Assembly: GCA_002393815.1 (NCBI GenBank)
Contig: DGUB01000050.1
Coordinates: forward strand, 1 to 18,588
Direction: 5' to 3'
DNA: 18,588 nucleotides
From: Ruminococcus sp. UBA4321
Lineage (GTDB): Bacteria > Bacillota > Clostridia > Oscillospirales > Ruminococcaceae
The position numbers and the translations under genes were made by a program. Position 1 is the stretch's first letter. Each line of letters begins with the position of its first letter. The notes beneath the pieces are model-generated. The model had not been told where the DNA came from. It worked only from the letters and a program-made list of their open reading frames with translations, and ran no database searches. Positions 14,872-18,588 of the stretch are shown piece after piece.

Positions 14872-15492
14872 ATGCATCCCAAACTGAAACGATGCTTTAT
14901 TTTCGGACAGTATGCCAATATTCTATTTCTGCTGTTCGCACTGTTTGCCTATGTTTATTATTGGTCAATTGAAAGGCATGATTTGGAAATCGTCGCTCTG
15001 GAAGTCGCAGCCTATACAGTTGAAACCGGCGGATTTGTTTTCATGCTGTTTTCACTGCTGAATTTTCATAAAATAGTCCGGCACAGGTATATCATGAAAA
15101 CGGCTATGCTGATTTATCTGATTACCGAAGTCGTGATTATGATTCTGGATTTTAATGCAGACAAAATTTCGTTTTATCATTCTGCTTCTATGGGACTGAA
15201 TCTATGGCATTCTATCTTTTCGGCGGCGATATGTTTTACCTATCTGTCACTGGAACCGAAAAATAAATCTCTGGAAATTACGATTATTGTTACAGAAGTG
15301 ATTATTCTTGCCGGCATGTTTGGCATCGTATTCGGACTGCATGTCTATGTTTCACTGTTTGCCAATGCCATTGCTTATGTTGTGTTTTTCTCAACAATGA
15401 GGTTTTTGCTGTCACAGGAAAGAATCATGATTGACTGTCACGGCGATAAAGCGAAAGTTTATCAATATAAAAGTTCGTTCTTTGATGAATAA
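14872..15492 (+). CDS. Polytopic membrane protein after purD, function unknown
   Basis: A 206 aa protein with about six membrane segments (near 8-31, 40-65, 74-93, 108-125, 135-157 and 158-180) and a hydrophilic tail rich in charged residues (QERIMIDCHGDKAKVYQYKSS). I recognise no family. Size and helix number are similar to the 207 aa protein at 12438-13061, but I see no convincing sequence similarity by eye. ATG 14872 is six bases after the purD stop, with GGGGTG overlapping the end of purD as a weak ribosome site. A GC-rich hairpin follows, so this may be the last gene of the purine transcript. Confidence 0.75.
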   Translation: MHPKLKRCFIFGQYANILFLLFALFAYVYYWSIERHDLEIVALEVAAYTVETGGFVFMLFSLLNFHKIVRHRYIMKTAMLIYLITEVVIMILDFNADKISFYHSASMGLNLWHSIFSAAICFTYLSLEPKNKSLEITIIVTEVIILAGMFGIVFGLHVYVSLFANAIAYVVFFSTMRFLLSQERIMIDCHGDKAKVYQYKSSFFDE

Positions 15493-15498
15493 CAACTG

Positions 15499-15525
15499 CT
15501 GCCCCGATGCACTGCAAAGGGGCAG
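15499..15525 (+). terminator. Possible weak terminator between the purine run and uvrC
   Basis: A 7 bp GC-rich stem, CTGCCCC (15499-15505) with GGGGCAG (15519-15525), encloses a 13-base loop and is followed by TATTTCGG, a poor T-run. It lies in the 59-base gap between the last membrane protein gene and uvrC. It may terminate partially or simply mark the operon boundary. Confidence 0.4.
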
Positions 15526-15551
15526 TATTTCGGAAACGGGGGATTTTTTTC

Positions 15552-17372
15552 ATGAATGCAAGACTGGACTATCTGCGCGGAAAAACTGCAAAGCTGACTG
15601 ATTCGCCCGGCGTATACTTGATGAAAGATAATCAGAATCAGATTATCTACATCGGCAAGGCGAAGAATCTGCACAGGCGCGTCAGCAGCTATTTCCGGAA
15701 AGATGCCAATCATCTGCCGAAAGTCGAAAAAATGGTTTCGCATGTCTGGGATTATGATTTTATCGTGACGGCTTCGGAGTATGAAGCACTGCTTCTGGAA
15801 TGCAGTCTGATTAAACAGCATCAGCCGCATTATAATATTTTATTGAAAGATGATAAGGGGTATTGCTATATTAAAGTTTCGGATGAGCCGTATCCGAGAA
15901 TTACCGTCGAAAAACAGAAAACGCCGGACGGTATCTATATCGGAACGTATACCAGCAGTTTCACGGCGAAAGCCGCCGTGGAAGAAGTCAACACCGTGTT
16001 CGGACTGCCGACCTGCCGGAAAAAGTTTCCGCAGAGTTTTAAAAAATCGCGTCCGTGCCTGAATTATTATATCAAACGCTGTGCCGGCATCTGTCAGGGG
16101 AATCTTTCACAGGAAGCCTATCAGGAACGCGTCCGGCAGGCGGTGCAGTATCTGAAAAACGGCAGTCAGGATTCCGTCAGAAGAATGCAGGAAGAAATGC
16201 AGAAAGCTTCTGAAAATCTGGAATTCGAGAAAGCCGCTCTGCTCCGTGACAGAATCCGCGCTGTTGAGAAAGCCGCCGCTTCCCAGAAAATTCTGGATAA
16301 CCGCTTTCAGAATGCGGATATTATTGCTCTGGCAGATAATCAGGACAGATACTGTATTTCAGTACTGGTTTACCGGAACGGCAGATTACAGGATAAAATC
16401 AGCTATGAAATCAGCGAACCGGCAGAAGATTCCGTTCTGGATGCGTTTTTCATGCAGTTCTATCACCAAAGAACAGACATTCCGGAAAAGGTGCTTCTCG
16501 AACAGGAGCTTTTAGAAATGGCATTCGCTGAACAGATACTTTCGGAAAAAGCCGGGCATAAAATCAAAGTTTACGTTCCGAAAAAAGGCGACGGCGCGGA
16601 ACTCGTCCGGATGGCAAAACAGAACGCCGCCGAAGCTATCGCGATTCAGGAAAGCCGCACCGGAAAGGAACTCCTCGCTGTCGAAGCTCTCGGCAAACTG
16701 TTAGGCATGTCCAAAGTTCCAAAGTATATCGAATCTTATGATATTTCCAATCTGGCATCAGATTCCATGGTTGCCGGAATGGTCGTGTTCGAGAACGGCA
16801 GACCGCTCAAAAAAGCTTATAAAAGATTCAGCATGAAAGAAAACCAGACACAGAATGACTATGCCTGTATGCAGGAAGTTATCTGGAGAAGACTTTCGCA
16901 TCTGCATGATAATTCGGATGAATATTTTTCCAGAGTACCGGATTTAATTCTGCTCGACGGCGGAAAAGGGCATGTTCATGCGGTTTCGCCTGTTGTCGAG
17001 GAACTCTGTCCGGAAATCGCATTGTTCGGCATGGTGAAGGATTCCAAGCACCGCACCAGAGCCATCGCCGCCGGAGACAGGGAAATTCAGGTTTCCGGAG
17101 AAGCGTTTCAGCTGATTACCAGAATTCAGGACGAAGTGCATCGCTATTCCGTAGCGTATATGCACCAGAAGCATAAAAAACAGAGTTTTGCTTCTGACCT
17201 GACACAAGTTCCCGGCATCGGGGAAAAGACTGCTCAGAAGTTAATGCTGTACTTCAAGACCAGAGACGCTCTCTGGAATGCAGAAATTCCGGAACTCCGG
17301 AAAGCCGGGATTTCTCAGAAAACTGCCGAAAATTTATATCTTTATCTGCACGGGGAAACCGCAGATGCCTGA
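15552..17372 (+). CDS. uvrC: Excinuclease ABC subunit C, UvrC
   Basis: A 606 aa nucleotide-excision repair nuclease that makes both incisions after UvrAB damage recognition. The N-terminal GIY-YIG domain shows DSPGVYLM (18-24) and IIYIGKAKNLHRRVSSYF (31-48), with ASEYEALLLECSLIKQHQPHYN after it. A UVR/UvrB-binding coiled segment (about 205-240, EEMQKASENLEFEKAALLRDRI) follows. The RNase H-like C-terminal nuclease includes YDISNLASDSMVAGMVVFENG, and tandem HhH DNA-binding motifs (QVPGIGEKTAQKL and KAGISQKTAENL) end the protein. Length is standard. An in-frame ATG at 15507 lies inside the hairpin loop; ATG 15552 is preferred because ACGGGGGA (15536-15543) is eight bases upstream and the protein then starts at the normal point. 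Confidence 0.97.
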   Translation: MNARLDYLRGKTAKLTDSPGVYLMKDNQNQIIYIGKAKNLHRRVSSYFRKDANHLPKVEKMVSHVWDYDFIVTASEYEALLLECSLIKQHQPHYNILLKDDKGYCYIKVSDEPYPRITVEKQKTPDGIYIGTYTSSFTAKAAVEEVNTVFGLPTCRKKFPQSFKKSRPCLNYYIKRCAGICQGNLSQEAYQERVRQAVQYLKNGSQDSVRRMQEEMQKASENLEFEKAALLRDRIRAVEKAAASQKILDNRFQNADIIALADNQDRYCISVLVYRNGRLQDKISYEISEPAEDSVLDAFFMQFYHQRTDIPEKVLLEQELLEMAFAEQILSEKAGHKIKVYVPKKGDGAELVRMAKQNAAEAIAIQESRTGKELLAVEALGKLLGMSKVPKYIESYDISNLASDSMVAGMVVFENGRPLKKAYKRFSMKENQTQNDYACMQEVIWRRLSHLHDNSDEYFSRVPDLILLDGGKGHVHAVSPVVEELCPEIALFGMVKDSKHRTRAIAAGDREIQVSGEAFQLITRIQDEVHRYSVAYMHQKHKKQSFASDLTQVPGIGEKTAQKLMLYFKTRDALWNAEIPELRKAGISQKTAENLYLYLHGETADA

Positions 17373-18045
17373 AATCGGATTTCTGCTGAGGGCAGTCACA
17401 GAAACATTTCTGCCGTTCGGGATATTCGTGTATCTGTTCCGGAAGCGCGGCGGCAGAATCAAACCGTATCTGACCGGCATCCTGACGCTGATGATGCTCG
17501 TCATTCCCAGAAAAATAGTATCTGCCGTGATAATTCCGGAAGAGGGAGAATGGGCGTTCCGGATTGCGGTTTCGATTCTGGTCGGCGCATTCTGCGAAGA
17601 ATCCGGCAGATATCTCGCTGTGAAATATGCTCTGGCAGACTATGACAGAATGACAGCTGCGTTCTGTTACGGGCTTGGTCACGGCGGTATGGAAATGCTG
17701 GCATTGTCTCAGTATCCGTGGGAATTTTTCCTTGCAAGTCTGGGAATGATTTCCGAAAGTCCGGAACGAATGCAGATGATTTCAGAAATCCGCTTTTTCG
17801 ACAGCATGGAAGCCGTTCTGGATGATTTCACTTCCATTGCCCTGCATATTGCCTGTTCGGTGCTGATTTATGTATCTGTCAGATATGAGAAGAAAAACTA
17901 TTTCCTGCTTTCTCTGCTGATGCATTCGCTGATAAATATCTTGTCTCTGTATTTCGGCATTACGGGGAGCATTCTGGGGACTGCCGGAATCTGTTATCTG
18001 GCATACAGATTATATTATCAAAATAAAGAGGTGTTTGATTTATGA
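17365..18045 (+). CDS. YhfC-family intramembrane metalloprotease homologue
   Basis: A 226 aa membrane protein resembling the YhfC family of putative intramembrane metalloproteases (PrsW/CPBP-like). Visible signatures are FCEESGRYLAVKY (77-89, with E78-E79 and R82), the very typical GLGHGGMEML (103-112, H106), and histidines at 161 and 187 within later helices (SIALHIACSV, LMHSLINI). These acidic and histidine residues inside membrane segments form the expected zinc site. The frame is open further upstream inside uvrC, but ATG 17365, eight bases after GGGGA (17352-17356), gives a normal N-terminus and an 8 bp overlap with uvrC. Its stop overlaps the rsmD start by four bases. Substrate unknown; many relatives are simply annotated as hypothetical. 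Confidence 0.8.
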   Translation: MPEIGFLLRAVTETFLPFGIFVYLFRKRGGRIKPYLTGILTLMMLVIPRKIVSAVIIPEEGEWAFRIAVSILVGAFCEESGRYLAVKYALADYDRMTAAFCYGLGHGGMEMLALSQYPWEFFLASLGMISESPERMQMISEIRFFDSMEAVLDDFTSIALHIACSVLIYVSVRYEKKNYFLLSLLMHSLINILSLYFGITGSILGTAGICYLAYRLYYQNKEVFDL

Positions 18046-18588
18046 GAGTTATCACAGGAAAAGCAAAGGGCATCCGCCTGAAAACTTTAGAGGGGCTTGA
18101 TGTCCGCCCAACTACAGACAGGGTCAAAGAGGGCATGTTCTCGGCGATTCAGTTCGACATTCCCGGCGCGAGAACACTGGATTTGTTCGCCGGAAGCGGT
18201 CAGCTCGGCATTGAAGCACTCAGCCGCGGCGCGAAACAAGCCGTTTTCGTTGACCAGTCCGCCGAATCCCTGAACGTCGTCAAGGAAAATCTCAAGAAAA
18301 CCGGTCTGATTGATTTCGCTGAACTGCACCAGAAAGCCGCCGAACAGTTTCTCCGGCTCTGCCCCGATAACAGTTTCGACCTGATTTTCCTCGACCCGCC
18401 TTACCGGAATCAGATTCTTGAAAAAATTCTCCCGGAAGTCAGCAGAATCCTCAAGCCCGGCGGAAAAATTATTGCCGAACATGAAATAAACTGCAATCTT
18501 CCCGAAGAAATTTCCGGTTTGCTATTGCAAAAAAATTATTTCTATGGTAAAATAGTAGTATCAGTATTTTCTGAAAAAATAAATTCCG
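18042..18588 (+). CDS. rsmD: 16S rRNA (guanine966-N2)-methyltransferase RsmD, 3' end beyond window
   Basis: The first 182 codons of an SAM-dependent methyltransferase modifying G966 of 16S rRNA. MRVITGKAKGIRL and RPTTDRVKEGMFSAI (22-36) form the family N-terminus. DLFAGSGQLGIEALSRGA (47-64) is the SAM-binding motif I, and LIFLDPPY (114-121) holds the catalytic DPPY motif. No stop is reached by base 18588, but RsmD is usually about 180-190 aa, so only a few codons are missing. ATG 18042 overlaps the preceding stop by four bases, with AGAGGTG (18027-18033) as ribosome site. Confidence 0.95.
   Translation, partial: MRVITGKAKGIRLKTLEGLDVRPTTDRVKEGMFSAIQFDIPGARTLDLFAGSGQLGIEALSRGAKQAVFVDQSAESLNVVKENLKKTGLIDFAELHQKAAEQFLRLCPDNSFDLIFLDPPYRNQILEKILPEVSRILKPGGKIIAEHEINCNLPEEISGLLLQKNYFYGKIVVSVFSEKINS
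18525..18553 (+). promoter_or_regulatory. Outward promoter inside the 3' end of rsmD
   Basis: TTGCAA (18525-18530), a 17-base spacer and TAAAAT (18548-18553), with an extended -10 TG at 18545-18546. It would drive the gene beyond the window; in many Firmicutes that is coaD, which is inference. The architecture is the same as in the promoter at 1054-1082. Confidence 0.6.

Noticed and set aside
13591..14877. A 428-codon open frame on the minus strand covering purD
   Set aside because: It mirrors purD almost exactly, has no ribosome site and gives a peptide of atypical composition. It arises from purD codon usage.
15431..15471. TTGACT with TATAAA as a possible uvrC promoter
   Set aside because: The spacer is 29 bases, and no good -10 lies at 16-18 bases from TTGACT.
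15507..15551. Upstream ATG start for uvrC
   Set aside because: It lies in a hairpin loop without a ribosome site and adds 15 residues not expected in UvrC.

Overview
This 18.6 kb window looks like chromosomal DNA from a Clostridia bacterium, most likely Ruminococcus or a close Oscillospiraceae relative. That assignment is inferred from protein character, strong AAGGAGG-type ribosome sites, intermediate GC and the style of the purine genes. All genes run on the + strand and are tightly packed, with many 1-11 bp overlaps. I see no tRNA, rRNA, CRISPR array, IS element or prophage.

Layout. 1-86 is the last part of a gene that ends like a cardiolipin synthase. 132-968 is an Mrp/NBP35-type Fe-S carrier ATPase, closed by a clear intrinsic terminator. 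A strong extended -10 promoter (1054-1082) then drives a two-gene unit: a membrane GT2 glycosyltransferase of the GtrB/DPM1-like type (1144-2121) and a membrane-anchored protein with WG-like repeats (2125-3084).

3157-14865 is a large de novo purine cluster: purE, purC, a PurF-like paralogue, purF, purM, two related membrane proteins, purN, a PurO-type IMP cyclohydrolase, an unknown 150 aa protein, a stand-alone AICAR formyltransferase, two membrane proteins and purD. A further membrane protein follows (14872-15492). The cluster encodes PRA synthesis (PurF), GAR synthesis (PurD), folate-dependent formylation (PurN), AIR synthesis (PurM), carboxylation or mutation (PurE), SAICAR synthesis (PurC), AICAR formylation and ring closure. 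purL/purQ/purS, purB and purK are absent and must lie elsewhere or be replaced. PurH is split into two unrelated proteins.

15552 to the end holds uvrC, a YhfC-type intramembrane protease gene overlapping it, and the nearly complete rsmD, which has an outward promoter in its 3' end.

The points most worth following are: (1) the PurF paralogue immediately before true purF, which has lost every glutaminase residue I could align but keeps the PRPP loop and Fe-S cysteines; (2) a possible H-type pseudoknot directly ahead of purE; (3) six uncharacterised proteins in or at the end of the purine run, five of them membrane proteins and two of those related to each other; (4) near absence of GATC and GGCC across the whole window.
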